The notes under the pieces are model-generated. The model did not search any database, was not told the DNA's origin, and was given only the letters and a program-made list of their open reading frames with translations. A program made the position numbers and the translations under genes. From Bartonella sp. CM31XJBT (GTDB lineage: Bacteria > Pseudomonadota > Alphaproteobacteria > Rhizobiales > Rhizobiaceae), in contig NZ_JAQITD010000001.1 of assembly GCF_028618555.1 (NCBI RefSeq), positions 62,001-126,000 of the forward strand: a stretch of DNA of 64,000 nt. Reading direction: 5' to 3'. This document shows positions 18,356 to 27,252 of the stretch, piece after piece (within the stretch, counting starts at the first letter, position 1; the number at the start of each line of letters is the position of its first letter).

Positions 18356-19477
18356 TTAAAACCTCAATAAAATCTTGAATTGTTCGCGAACATCGGCACG
18401 CAAAGGAATATTGATAGGTGTTTTGAGTATCTCGACACCGCCATTTAGTTCATTGGCGTCACACCAAAGCTTGCCAAAGGGGATATCAAGAGGGACATCT
18501 TGTTTGGGAATGCCGTGAACGAGAATAGAAACAAATGCTGCTTGTTTCCCATCAACATCGTGAAAGTCTGTGCGTGCTGCCAGAAACAACAGAGTGCCCA
18601 TCGAGGAGGGCTGAAACCTGACGCCACAATGGCTGTACACACCATCCAAAGCTTGTTCGACAGGCGCTACAGCATAGCATCTGCGATACCCAATCACGCC
18701 ATCTTGGCTGTCTCTTAACACGAGATAAAGCGTGCGACCATGAAACCATTCTGCCATGAGCATATCGCGTTCATGTTTTTTGACCGAACACCACGGAAAA
18801 TTTGCCAAATCCCAAGGATAATCGATTTGGTTCCAGCTTAATTCTTCATCCCCATCATCTATCCAATTGCCAATAAGTTTGCCTTCTTCTCTTGTGAGAA
18901 TGCGCTCTATCTCTGTCGTGCGTCCAAAGGAAAACAAAGTATTCCCAGCTGTTAAGCGCACACCGCTCTCATACTCCAACATGCTGTCATCAAGGCGTGA
19001 CATATTGCCTTCCATGGCTTGCACATCATACCCCGCAACACCACGACGAAAATCGGAGCGCAAACTTTTGGAGAGATCTGTAATCGCTTCAATAGCTTCA
19101 AGGCTTTTGCGTTCAGGCAACTGATCAAAATCAAGTTGAAAGGAATTCCACCATGCTCGCCCTGTCCATGCGGGTTGAAAGCGTGCCGAAATCCCTAGCC
19201 ATTCAAGCCCCATCTCTATTGCCGCAAGGGAGCCGCGAATATTTTGCCATGCAAGACCCTGATCAATTAAATCATAAAGGGTAGAGAAATAAGGGTTTAA
19301 TTCTTGTAAGCCATATTCGTCTATTAAAAAGGGCAACCAAGAAGGCGGACGCGTGATAAATTTCGCGCGGGGTATTTCTTCGAGTGCCGTTTTAACGTGA
19401 GGGTCAAGAGCCATTGCTTCGGCAAAACAACGTTCAAACAAGCTCGAATTTGGAGGCAAAAGTGAGGAAAGCATCAA
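18356..19477 (-). CDS. Tail protein I
   Basis: 373 aa, P2 gpI family, a baseplate wedge component. Seen from the N-terminus (LLPPNSSLFERCFAEAM), the Pro-rich IPRAKFITRPPSWLPFLIDEYGL and WQNIRGSLAAIEMGLEWLG. It is longer than P2 gpI (about 176 aa), with an extra C-terminal domain of about 190 residues. It overlaps gpJ by 4 bp, as in P2 (J-I order). Confidence 0.8.
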   Translation of the reverse strand: MMLSSLLPPNSSLFERCFAEAMALDPHVKTALEEIPRAKFITRPPSWLPFLIDEYGLQELNPYFSTLYDLIDQGLAWQNIRGSLAAIEMGLEWLGISARFQPAWTGRAWWNSFQLDFDQLPERKSLEAIEAITDLSKSLRSDFRRGVAGYDVQAMEGNMSRLDDSMLEYESGVRLTAGNTLFSFGRTTEIERILTREEGKLIGNWIDDGDEELSWNQIDYPWDLANFPWCSVKKHERDMLMAEWFHGRTLYLVLRDSQDGVIGYRRCYAVAPVEQALDGVYSHCGVRFQPSSMGTLLFLAARTDFHDVDGKQAAFVSILVHGIPKQDVPLDIPFGKLWCDANELNGGVEILKTPINIPLRADVREQFKILLRF

Positions 19478-20361
19478 TAAGCACGCCCCCGTTCAGACAA
19501 GACAATATCCCCCAAAGCTACAGCTTCATCAGGTGCGACCAAAATATCCTCACAAGGTTGCGTTATGTTCACATGGTGAACGCCCTCAACCATCAAGCGG
19601 CTTAGTATCCAACTTAAAGACAAATCACGCCCAAGCCTTTGCGCACGCGCCCATTCTGCTCTTAAATTCTGCTCCGCTCTTTCCAAAACAAAGGAGCCTT
19701 CATCCGGTAACAACCAAAAATCAGCAGAAACATTGATCATCCGCTGTACCGCGCTTTTCACAAGGATGTGGTCATTGGTCATTTTAACATGGGGGGCATC
19801 AAGGGCTGCTTGCACCTTTGCAATTAAAGCCTCATCAGCCACCCCTGAAGGGGCGTCACTGAAAAGCGCAACATGAATAAGCGGACTTTTACCCTCACGA
19901 TAAACAAAAGCATCTTTGACATGGATATCGCTTGAGAGGGCAAAATATTGATAACGTGGCGCTGTGCCACCTGTGGAATGTCCTTGTCTATTCAAGCGAA
20001 TGCGGCGGCGCAAACGCTCATCATCTTCATCCAAAAGGCGCGTGACCCCATGAAAATCCCCCAAATGATCCAAACTTGTTCCACGCGCAAATGTGAGTAA
20101 ATTATCCCGCGCCACTTCATTAATTCGCTGGCGCAATAGCAACTCTTCATAAGCCGCCGCTTGCAATTGAATGACAACCGGATCATAAGCCGTCTTTTCC
20201 ACATTATAAGGAATATGATGCGCCGCAAAAAGCTCAGTCAAACGCGTGATCTTTTGCTCTAAAATTGCTTCAACAGAAAGCTCTTCAATAATTTGTGGCA
20301 GAGGGAGTTGTGGAGGGGGAATCTGTGAAAAGGATAAAGGTTCAAACTCAGTCATCACCAA
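19474..20361 (-). CDS. Baseplate assembly protein J
   Basis: 295 aa, P2 gpJ / Mu gp47 family. Typical segments are QAAAYEELLLRQRINEVARDNLL, GTSLDHLGDFHGVTRL and RRRIRLNRQGHSTGGTAPRYQYFAL, followed by the conserved VALFSDAPSGVADEALIAKVQAAL. It overlaps gpW by 14 bp and gpI by 4 bp. Confidence 0.9.
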   Translation of the reverse strand: MVMTEFEPLSFSQIPPPQLPLPQIIEELSVEAILEQKITRLTELFAAHHIPYNVEKTAYDPVVIQLQAAAYEELLLRQRINEVARDNLLTFARGTSLDHLGDFHGVTRLLDEDDERLRRRIRLNRQGHSTGGTAPRYQYFALSSDIHVKDAFVYREGKSPLIHVALFSDAPSGVADEALIAKVQAALDAPHVKMTNDHILVKSAVQRMINVSADFWLLPDEGSFVLERAEQNLRAEWARAQRLGRDLSLSWILSRLMVEGVHHVNITQPCEDILVAPDEAVALGDIVLSERGRAY

Positions 20362-20728
20362 CCTCTAAATCAATACTCATTGGTTCTTGGTGTGACCAAT
20401 CCCCCAAATGCCCATCGGGATAAAAAACACCCGTTAAAACAAAATGGAATGTGCCTTCACGCGTTGCTTTTGTCAGATCAATCCTCTGCAACGAAAACCC
20501 AGGATCTCCACACTCTGGATCATCGAGTGCTTCAACAATTGCTTGATAAAGCTGCATCATCGTCGCAGGATCAGCATTGGCGTCTTGGAATGCTCCAACA
20601 TCACATCCATAATGACGACGCAAAACCCGTGTCCCAATTCTTGTCGTCAGACATTTACGGAGTGACTGTTGACAATGCGCAAAGCCATATAAAAGAGAGC
20701 CATCCTTTTCGCTCATCCCGCACCGCAT
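20348..20728 (-). CDS. Baseplate assembly protein W (gp25-like)
   Basis: 126 aa, P2 gpW / T4 gp25 family, a baseplate wedge protein. The marker is CLTTRIGTRVLRRHYGCDVG near residues 29-48. It lies between the small 66-aa gene (3 bp gap) and gpJ. Confidence 0.88.
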   Translation of the reverse strand: MRCGMSEKDGSLLYGFAHCQQSLRKCLTTRIGTRVLRRHYGCDVGAFQDANADPATMMQLYQAIVEALDDPECGDPGFSLQRIDLTKATREGTFHFVLTGVFYPDGHLGDWSHQEPMSIDLEVGDD

Positions 20729-20731
20729 GCT

Positions 20732-20932
20732 TTAAGCTCCTTTGCTTGTCTTTGTGGTAGAAACAGTTGGGGGCGCAGAAACAACAGGTGCTGGTTTTTC
20801 AGTGATCTGACCAAGCAGCAACGGATATTTAGCCTCTTCCTCACTTAAACAAATTTCCTCACCCTTGCCCGGTGAACGCTTGCCTGCAACAAAATCGGCA
20901 TTGGTTAAAATAACATAAGTGTTCTCACGCAT
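20732..20932 (-). CDS. Small phage protein of unknown function
   Basis: 66 aa, between baseplate genes V and W. The sequence has a conserved-looking core (KGEEICLSEEEAKYPLLLGQI) and a Pro/Thr/Ser-rich tail. Short proteins of this kind occur at the same place in Mu-like phages (near Mu gp38); the function is unknown. A ribosome site (AGGAGT) precedes the ATG. Confidence 0.6.
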   Translation of the reverse strand: MRENTYVILTNADFVAGKRSPGKGEEICLSEEEAKYPLLLGQITEKPAPVVSAPPTVSTTKTSKGA

Positions 20933-20944
20933 GATAAAACTCCT

Positions 20945-21538
20945 TTAAAGGGGGGAAGAGGTTGTGGAGGGACCCATTTTGACCCCACCATGTTTATGGC
21001 TTGCACCAACAGATTTTTGATTGTGCTGCAAATCTTCTGCTTGAATCCGCACACTACCCGTTAATTCAACACGGGTTGCTTGATGAGAAAGCACCAAACC
21101 TTTTTCACTCAAATGGATTTGGTTTTCCCCATGGGAGAGAATAAGTTCATCTTTTGTCATTCGCAAAGCGCCACCGGCATAACAGAGCGCCAACTCTTGG
21201 AAAGAGCGTGCGGGATTAGGTGCATCCTCACTATAACTATCGCGCACCACCAGAGAGGCAGAACCAATTTCGCCATGGGGGTTTAACAACCGCACCGGGT
21301 CACCAACATGGAGGGGCATATTGCTTGAAAGAGCGCCAGAAGCTTCTTGCGCTTGCAACCAAGGCGATAAAACCGCTTGTCCATTGGAACCCTGTTCGGA
21401 AAGTTTCACCCGCACCCTATGTCCATCAACTTCTGCAACCCGCCCAATCATGTGCTGGTTGGCAAGACAGCGTTCAAGCGCATCAAGACGCTTCATGATT
21501 TGCCGCAAGGTGTCACTCAAAAGATGTGCGTCATTCAT
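20945..21538 (-). CDS. Baseplate assembly protein V (tail spike)
   Basis: 197 aa, P2 gpV / Mu gp45 family, the membrane-piercing central spike. N-terminal OB-fold (IGRVAEVDGHRVRVKLSEQG; QAVLSPWLQAQEASGAL) followed by a beta-helical part and the His-bearing tail KSVGASHKHGGVKMGPSTTSSPL, in which HxH residues could bind an apical metal ion. It overlaps the next upstream gene by 4 bp. Confidence 0.88.
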   Translation of the reverse strand: MNDAHLLSDTLRQIMKRLDALERCLANQHMIGRVAEVDGHRVRVKLSEQGSNGQAVLSPWLQAQEASGALSSNMPLHVGDPVRLLNPHGEIGSASLVVRDSYSEDAPNPARSFQELALCYAGGALRMTKDELILSHGENQIHLSEKGLVLSHQATRVELTGSVRIQAEDLQHNQKSVGASHKHGGVKMGPSTTSSPL

Positions 21539-22056
21539 GCCCCCACCTCATTGTCCCATGAAATCAAACCACTTTTGAGTTGTCCTTCATCACAAAAAAT
21601 ATCCTGTCCCAACTGATGCAAATCTTGGTGCCATTCCACCACGCTTATCGATACACCACGCTGCTTAATCGCCGCAGAGATAATCGGTTCAATTTGCACC
21701 TCACGCGGGGCACTCAAATGCGTTAGTCCCCACAATTGCCCGCTATGACAAAGCACCGCAATGGCTTCTGCTAAAAGCCAACTGGAAACATCACGCTCTT
21801 TACCTGTGGTAATAATAAAAGCCCCTAAATGAAGATCAGCACTCATCTGTCCAGAAGCAACAGAAATTAAACGGCTTTCTAACACCGCAACACGCACGGC
21901 TGGAGCCACCAGCATCTGTGTTTCCAATTCTTCTAAGTTAAAACGTCCAAATTGACAGCCGCAATCACGCACATCCGGTAAAGCGCCTTTAAGGCTTCTT
22001 ATCACCGCTTCACGAAACTGATTAATGCGCCCAGCATTTTTAATCGTTTGACTCAT
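21535..22056 (-). CDS. Mu gp37-like tail terminator protein (DUF1834)
   Basis: 173 aa, DUF1834 / Mu gp37 type, between gpG and gpV as in Mu. Segments: LPDVRDCGCQFGRFNLEEL, PAVRVAVLESRL, ADLHLGAFIITTGKERDVSSWLLAEAI. ATG 22056 overlaps the stop of the preceding gene in an ATGA and is preferred over the longer frame to 22077. Confidence 0.75.
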   Translation of the reverse strand: MSQTIKNAGRINQFREAVIRSLKGALPDVRDCGCQFGRFNLEELETQMLVAPAVRVAVLESRLISVASGQMSADLHLGAFIITTGKERDVSSWLLAEAIAVLCHSGQLWGLTHLSAPREVQIEPIISAAIKQRGVSISVVEWHQDLHQLGQDIFCDEGQLKSGLISWDNEVGA

Positions 22057-22547
22057 GAAAAGACCCTTTCCAGCCAATCTTCTGTCGCTTTGACAATTTC
22101 CACTTTATTGTGCTCTGAAAGCCCCAAATAAGGGCGTGCGGGCATGGTCACTTGATGCACACAAACAAAGCGGTGTGCATTGCCGCTTTTAAGAAAAAAG
22201 CGCAGTGTCTTGCCATTTTTCGGGCGAATAACCCCACCCAATTGATGAATCCGCGCATAAACCAACCCAGAGCCCACAATCACCTGTTCTGGTGAAGCTT
22301 TCATATCAATGGAGCGTGAAAGCGCCCCACTGGCATAAAGAATGGAGGTGCGGGCATGATTGTTTTTCCACTTCTCTCCTTGAGCAGACATTTTTTCACT
22401 TTGAATCCGCCGCCTTGTGCTTTCTTGGATGAGACGCCCAACCCCTTGTGCCAAAGTCCCCATCGAGCTATCAGCTCCCTTTTGCAAAAAGGATAAAGCC
22501 GCTTCAAGCCCTGTCTCTTTAATCTCAATATGGGTTGCAACAGACAT
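22053..22547 (-). CDS. Virion morphogenesis protein (Mu gpG-like)
   Basis: 164 aa, phage virion morphogenesis family (Mu gpG), which acts in tail completion or head-tail joining. Typical segments: IQESTRRRIQSEKMSAQGEKWKNN, SILYASGALSRSI, VYARIHQLGGVIRPKNGKTL and ARPYLGLSEHNKVEI. Confidence 0.85.
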   Translation of the reverse strand: MSVATHIEIKETGLEAALSFLQKGADSSMGTLAQGVGRLIQESTRRRIQSEKMSAQGEKWKNNHARTSILYASGALSRSIDMKASPEQVIVGSGLVYARIHQLGGVIRPKNGKTLRFFLKSGNAHRFVCVHQVTMPARPYLGLSEHNKVEIVKATEDWLERVFS

Positions 22548-22548
22548 A

Positions 22549-22971
22549 TTATCTTCCCATCAAACGCGGCTTGGCATGGAAGAAAGCCCCATCACGCACG
22601 GGACCATCTTCGCTCATAATTTTAGGTTCATCTATGCCTAAACCCGCTTTGCCTTCGGCAATACGTTTCAGCAAATCAACCGCCTGTTTGTAACGATCTT
22701 CAATAGTCGTGGTCAGTGCCGTATGGCGTATGGCTAAATTATAAACAGCAATATTGACACAGATCATACCCAGAGCCGCTGGCTGTCCAGCAATGGGGAC
22801 GCAGTAGCGATGAGACAAATGCACATCAATCTCACCACTTGCCTGTTCGAGCGCGCGGGCAATGGCTTGCTCTGAAAAAACTGGATCAGAGTTCTCATCC
22901 ATCCCACACAAATCATCCAAGAAGTCATCACCCCAGAGCTCTTCAATCAATGTTTTGCTTGCATAAGCCAT
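22549..22971 (-). CDS. Mu gp36-like head completion protein (DUF1320)
   Basis: 140 aa, DUF1320 family. It begins MAYASKTLIEELWGDDFL and has the conserved EQASGEIDVHLSHRYCVPI and AVYNLAIRH helices. These proteins are neck or head-completion factors by analogy with other gp36-type proteins. It lies 15 bp after the capsid gene. Confidence 0.82.
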   Translation of the reverse strand: MAYASKTLIEELWGDDFLDDLCGMDENSDPVFSEQAIARALEQASGEIDVHLSHRYCVPIAGQPAALGMICVNIAVYNLAIRHTALTTTIEDRYKQAVDLLKRIAEGKAGLGIDEPKIMSEDGPVRDGAFFHAKPRLMGR

Positions 22972-22986
22972 GTTTAAAAGTTTCCC

Positions 22987-23952
22987 TTAGACAACTTCTT
23001 GCAACAAAACACCGGCATCTTTTGCGGCAACCAATTCACACACACGTTCCCCCACACGCACCCGTTTACCACCCGACAAGCCGATATCTGGATCTTGGAT
23101 CACTCCAGACAAACGCTCGCCCAACTGGGCGCTAAAGCCCCAACTGATCACCGAACCATCTGCCTGTTGTTTGGTAGGGTCAATATAAAGCAGTGCAATC
23201 TTATTGCCCCACACGCGTGCCAATTGTGCCGAACGCCCTTTACGTGCCAAATTCACTTGCGATTCACCAATGAGTAAACGATCGGGGTGTATTTCCATCA
23301 GATCAGCAAATTGCGCCTTGGTGATAAAACCATCAGCAGTGCCACCCCCTTTAACGGCTTTAATGATTTTGGGATGACGTTTGAGTTTTGACCAAACAAC
23401 TTTACCCATCACAATGGTGTTGGGCGTATAGACGAGAGCTTTATCCATCGCCTCATCTAAAGTGGCATAAGGATCAGATTTCTCATAATCACTGAATTTA
23501 TTCTCACCTTTGAGCGTTATCACGCGCTCTGGTGCGTAATTTTCACTTCTTTGCACAAGGGCTGCAACACGCACTTCACGCCCCAATTCTAGCAAATTGG
23601 CAAGTCCTTCCACAGCTGTCTTTTCGGGGTTATAACGAGAGCGTCGCTCCGCCCTGGCGCGTGCCGCTGCTTCAATATCTGAATTGGGGATAAGATCATC
23701 AAGTCCGTAATCTTTGACACTGGCTTCCCGTTCAAAGGCAGAAAATTCCACCACATTCGGGCGCCCTTTTCGCCCAACCTCAAGTTCAGGCACCGTAAAA
23801 TTTTCCGCTAAAGGAAATTCACTATATTTAAACACCTCACTTAAAACACAAACGCGTGGCAAAACTTTATCGCCAATAAGAGAACCTGCTGGATTGCGAT
23901 AACCAATAGCAATAGCAGTGAGTGTTGGATCAATGGGAAAAGGTCTGTTCAT
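22987..23952 (-). CDS. Major capsid protein
   Basis: 321 aa, in the capsid position after the protease/scaffold and decoration genes. Features are those of the non-gpT class of capsid proteins in Mu-like phages: DPTLTAIAIGYRNPAGSLIGDKVLP near the start, SAFEREASVKDYGLDDLIPN, TPNTIVMGKVVWSKLKRHPKI and the C-terminal GGKRVRVGERVCELVA. An HK97-like fold is expected but cannot be shown here. It is preceded by a good ribosome site and 12 bp of spacing. Confidence 0.82.
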   Translation of the reverse strand: MNRPFPIDPTLTAIAIGYRNPAGSLIGDKVLPRVCVLSEVFKYSEFPLAENFTVPELEVGRKGRPNVVEFSAFEREASVKDYGLDDLIPNSDIEAAARARAERRSRYNPEKTAVEGLANLLELGREVRVAALVQRSENYAPERVITLKGENKFSDYEKSDPYATLDEAMDKALVYTPNTIVMGKVVWSKLKRHPKIIKAVKGGGTADGFITKAQFADLMEIHPDRLLIGESQVNLARKGRSAQLARVWGNKIALLYIDPTKQQADGSVISWGFSAQLGERLSGVIQDPDIGLSGGKRVRVGERVCELVAAKDAGVLLQEVV

Positions 23953-23964
23953 TTTAAGCCTCGA

Positions 23965-24306
23965 TTAATTAATTTTAAAAGGAATAACATCACCAGCAGA
24001 ACCATCACTCATGGCAATACCAATGGTGCGGTCTGCTGCTTCTGCCTTTATGGCGTGCCCTTTGGGGTCAGAGGTTAAAAAATCACCAAAGGAAACATTG
24101 CCCCCACAAACAACTTCACCCCAACCACATTGGCCAACATCAATCATCTCACCAGCCTTGGCTTCACAAGACCCTGCAGTCCCTAATAATTTATCACCCT
24201 TACCAGAAGCCGTTGCCACCATTCCCTCAGTGCGGGCTGCAACAATGCAATAAGGTGAGATCACATCTCCAGCGCGAAAAGATTTAATCAAAATCATCGT
24301 ACTCAT
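23965..24306 (-). CDS. Capsid decoration protein (DUF2190-like)
   Basis: 113 aa, beta-rich and Gly-rich, between protease and capsid. It resembles capsid cement proteins (FRAGDVISPYCIVAARTEG; NVSFGDFLTSDPKGHAIKAEAADRTIGIAMSDGSAGD). It overlaps the protease gene by 4 bp. Confidence 0.75.
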   Translation of the reverse strand: MSTMILIKSFRAGDVISPYCIVAARTEGMVATASGKGDKLLGTAGSCEAKAGEMIDVGQCGWGEVVCGGNVSFGDFLTSDPKGHAIKAEAADRTIGIAMSDGSAGDVIPFKIN

Positions 24307-25334
24307 GATTGGCGCTCCTTTTGCTCGCTAATATACTCAACCGCTTGGCTAATGGTGATGTCGAAGCCTTTTTGCTTCTGCTCTTGTTGATAATGGCGTG
24401 CCGCAAGGGCAACCTCTTCTGGCGCAAGCTTTGGTTCTTGTGCTAAGGCACACACTTCTAAAGGGCTTGTTGAGGCAAGCGCCGGCAACTTTTCGACCAA
24501 ACTTTTAAAATGCTCCATCCCCCCTTCAAGGCTACAGAGCGCACGATATTCTTCGCGAGCAGCCGGCAAAATCTTGCCCTCTTCAATGGTCTTATCTAAA
24601 AGACTCTCAATGGCACTGTTTTTTTGCTCTTCTTGCAAAAGCGCTAAATCTTCTTGCGCTTTTGTTAATTGGGCGTTTAATTCCACGCGTTCCTTTTCGC
24701 GCGCTTTAAGCGTTGCTAAAACCTCATCCGCTTTAGCATCTTCTGCCAGCGATAGTGCACTGGCAATGGCTGTCAAATCCATCTTTTTCTCCGTCAAAGT
24801 TATAGGGGAAGGCTGTTCACGGCTTAAAGCCGTCATGACAAGGGCTGGACGGTTCACCAAACCAGCACCGGCTAAATTCAAAATTTCACCTTTCTTGGAA
24901 TGGCGAAACTCAGGCGAAAGATAGCGATATTCTCGGGCAATAATTTTTTTGGTAGCCATATCGGTCCATTTAACGCGTCCCCAAATCGCACCATCCCGCT
25001 CTGCTAATTCTTCAATCCAACCACTAGCAGGCGCTTCTAAACCATTTCTCGCACGGTGATGTTGCCCATGCTCATAATCAATCACAAGCGGTCCTTTATT
25101 GGCTGCAAAGGCTTTTAAAATGGTTTGCGGGTTATAATGCCATTGTCGTCCATCACGTGCCTTCACATGGGGCGCTTTGGGCAAAAGCTCTACCCATTCA
25201 GGCGCTTGGCTAACGGTGGCGTCTTCACATGAAATGTCTTCACATAAAACGTCTGGGCAAAGATCTATTAACGCAGCATGAAATATCTCAGCATGCTCAT
25301 CTTCGCCATTTTCGTGAAATTCCTGTTCCATCAT
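24303..25334 (-). CDS. Prohead protease / scaffold (Mu gpI-like)
   Basis: 343 aa. The N-terminal half matches the Mu-like protease family (LPKAPHVKARDGRQWHYNP; GPLVIDYEHGQHHRARNG; ASGWIEELAERDGAIWGRVKWT; EYRYLSPEF). The C-terminal part from about residue 180 is charged coiled coil (LSLAEDAKADEVLATLKAREKERVELNAQ...) and could act as scaffold; an internal start there (MDLTAIASAL, near 24783) could give a separate scaffold protein, as Mu gpZ does. First gene of the capsid operon, about 57 bp after a late-promoter motif. Confidence 0.85.
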   Translation of the reverse strand: MMEQEFHENGEDEHAEIFHAALIDLCPDVLCEDISCEDATVSQAPEWVELLPKAPHVKARDGRQWHYNPQTILKAFAANKGPLVIDYEHGQHHRARNGLEAPASGWIEELAERDGAIWGRVKWTDMATKKIIAREYRYLSPEFRHSKKGEILNLAGAGLVNRPALVMTALSREQPSPITLTEKKMDLTAIASALSLAEDAKADEVLATLKAREKERVELNAQLTKAQEDLALLQEEQKNSAIESLLDKTIEEGKILPAAREEYRALCSLEGGMEHFKSLVEKLPALASTSPLEVCALAQEPKLAPEEVALAARHYQQEQKQKGFDITISQAVEYISEQKERQS

Positions 25335-25390
25335 TGCCTATTGCTTTACAATTATCATTGGCAATACAATGCATGAAACTTACTCCCACT

Positions 25391-25415
25391 ATAAGTCTGA
25401 CACTGTCAGTCAAAA
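25391..25415 (-). promoter_or_regulatory. Putative late promoter for the capsid operon
   Basis: Second copy of the 25-bp motif with palindrome CTGACACTGTCAG (25397-25409), 57 bp upstream of the protease gene. The -10 element is not obvious: CATTGT or TGTATT on the coding strand near 25363-25371 lies at about the right distance. Confidence 0.65.
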
Positions 25416-25488
25416 GAGCATTTCTCAAAAAAGCACTCTTTTCCCTATTATTCTCCTTGTAAGAAAAACCTCCGTGCCAAACCATCCC

Positions 25489-26057
25489 ATAAAATCGTTT
25501 TCAAAGGCACTTCAAAGGCGATAGAGCGCCGTTGTGAAGTGAAAGGTACGAATTTATCACTCCACACAAAAAAGCCTCTCTCAAGCCGTTTTTTTAAGAT
25601 TGCTTTTTGGCTTAAAAACATTATATCATGGGATGTAAGGCGTGAGCCAGTTTTGCCAGGACGGTTTTACCGGACCTGCGAGGAGTTGACCGCCCTCCAC
25701 GCCTTCTCATTTCACAAAAGCCAACAGGTCTTTCCGGTGTTCTCTTTACAACAACCGTTCATTCTTCTTTTCCCTTTTAAAGAAAACACCCCCAGTCAAA
25801 CACTCTTAATAAAAGTCAAACACTCTTATAAAATTGTTTTCAAAGACACTGGCGATAGAGCACCATTTTTTTAAAAGATTGCTTTTAAACTTTTAAACTG
25901 TTACTTCTATCCACGAGGCGTGAGCCAGTTATACCAGGACGGCTTTTCCGGATCTGCGAGGAGTTGACCGCCCTCCACGCCTTCTCGTTTTTCCTCACAC
26001 ACCGGTTCCTTCTCACAAACACCAACAGAGCTTTACGGTATTCTCTTTACAACAACC
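25489..26057 (+). repeat. Tandemly duplicated intergenic element with branched-stem cores
   Basis: Copy A (25489-25756) and copy B (25828-26057) align over almost their full length with substitutions and indels. Each holds a core of about 69 nt: A 25637-25705, B 25916-25983. The cores have an outer stem AGGCGTG/CACGCCT, an inner hairpin CAGGACGG...CCG(G)...CTG and a GAGG...CCTC hairpin. Copy B ends with the last codons of the gpF gene, so copy A carries a stray copy of those codons. No gene is seen in 25416-26046. Confidence 0.7.
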
Positions 26058-27252
26058 TCTCGCCCTTTTTTTCAGCCGCATCCAATAAGCGTCCAATTTC
26101 TCTAGAGCTTTTTTTATGCATGGAGGTCAACCACCATTCTTGTTTGCTTGCTACCCATTTAACCACAAAGCGCCACCATGTCCCACCACTTTCACCAAAA
26201 AACATAACACCCTGCGTATCTTTACGTCTGATAACGCCATAGGGCTTTATGAAGGTTTGAATGGCACCTCGAAAATCCTCCAAGTGAAGAGACCGCGCTT
26301 GATGCTCTAACAAAATATGTTTCACACTGTCTGAAGATAAGCGAATAAGAGAACTTTCTGTTGTAAAAGCGTCACGCACCTTTTGTGGTATAGGTGCAAT
26401 GGGTATAAACCCGCGAGACATCCGTCCTTCAAACATGGCTTCCAAAAGTGGTGAGCCCACAATATCTTCAATGGCAATACGCTTGTCATTGTCCTCCATT
26501 ACAGAGACTTTATCACTCAAAAATCGGCTTAAATTTTGCGCACGATGTTTCCCAGGATTAGAATGCCATCCAGGATCAATCCCTACGGGTATCTTTTCAA
26601 CTTGTCCCGTCCGTTTATTGCGCCAAACCTGCTTTTCAACATGAAGTGGCTCTACCCCCTCTTCATAGCCTAAATTGTCCGCCTCATAACGGCTTACCTG
26701 TCGCACACTGCATTTACACCGCCAACCATTGGGGGGATAAAGCCAATCCCAAATGGGATCATCAACAGGTGCCGTAAACCCCACCCAACTTTCATGTTCT
26801 AAACGCTTATGTTCTGAACTCGACAAAGCATAGGTGAGATAGGGCAAAAATTCTTTATTATTTTGTGTGCGCTCCCATTCACCTGCTGCATGCGCACTCA
26901 TGGTATTGGCCCAATAGACTGTTTCTAAACGCCGTGGGCTGCCCAATTGCACCACGCTCTTTTCACCCGTTTTCGGGTCAATGGCAGTCTTTTTACCCCA
27001 CCAACCCTTTTCCTGTAAAATCGGCATCAAATTTTTTTGAAACTCTTGGAAAGGAACTTGATGTTTTATGGCCTCTCCAACCGCTCGCTTAAAATCATCC
27101 AAAATGTCATAGCCTACCGATTTTGCCACCGTAAAGGAAAAAGCATGTTCTTCTGGTGCCACATCACGCCAATCAAAGCTTGGAACAAGTGCCTTGGCTT
27201 CAAAATAACGGGTAACCTCTTTAGGGGCGGTTTTAAAAAGTTCCTCATCCAT
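26047..27252 (-). CDS. Minor head protein, Mu gpF-like
   Basis: 401 aa. Mu gpF / SPP1 gp7-type minor head protein, bound near the portal and possibly injected. Recognised by FDWRDVAPEEHAFSFTVAK, VYWANTMSAHAAGEWERTQ, YPPNGWRCKCSVRQVSRYEA (the conserved PPNGWRCRC motif) and DPGWHSNPGKHR. ATG 27252 overlaps the portal stop by 8 bp and is preferred over 27273. The C-terminal 90 residues (HILLEHQARSLHLEDF...KWVASKQEWWLTSMHKKS) resemble a barnase/EndoU-like or PBECR-type toxin or nuclease fold, which is common in such proteins; that part is inference. Confidence 0.85.
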   Translation of the reverse strand: MDEELFKTAPKEVTRYFEAKALVPSFDWRDVAPEEHAFSFTVAKSVGYDILDDFKRAVGEAIKHQVPFQEFQKNLMPILQEKGWWGKKTAIDPKTGEKSVVQLGSPRRLETVYWANTMSAHAAGEWERTQNNKEFLPYLTYALSSSEHKRLEHESWVGFTAPVDDPIWDWLYPPNGWRCKCSVRQVSRYEADNLGYEEGVEPLHVEKQVWRNKRTGQVEKIPVGIDPGWHSNPGKHRAQNLSRFLSDKVSVMEDNDKRIAIEDIVGSPLLEAMFEGRMSRGFIPIAPIPQKVRDAFTTESSLIRLSSDSVKHILLEHQARSLHLEDFRGAIQTFIKPYGVIRRKDTQGVMFFGESGGTWWRFVVKWVASKQEWWLTSMHKKSSREIGRLLDAAEKKGERLL

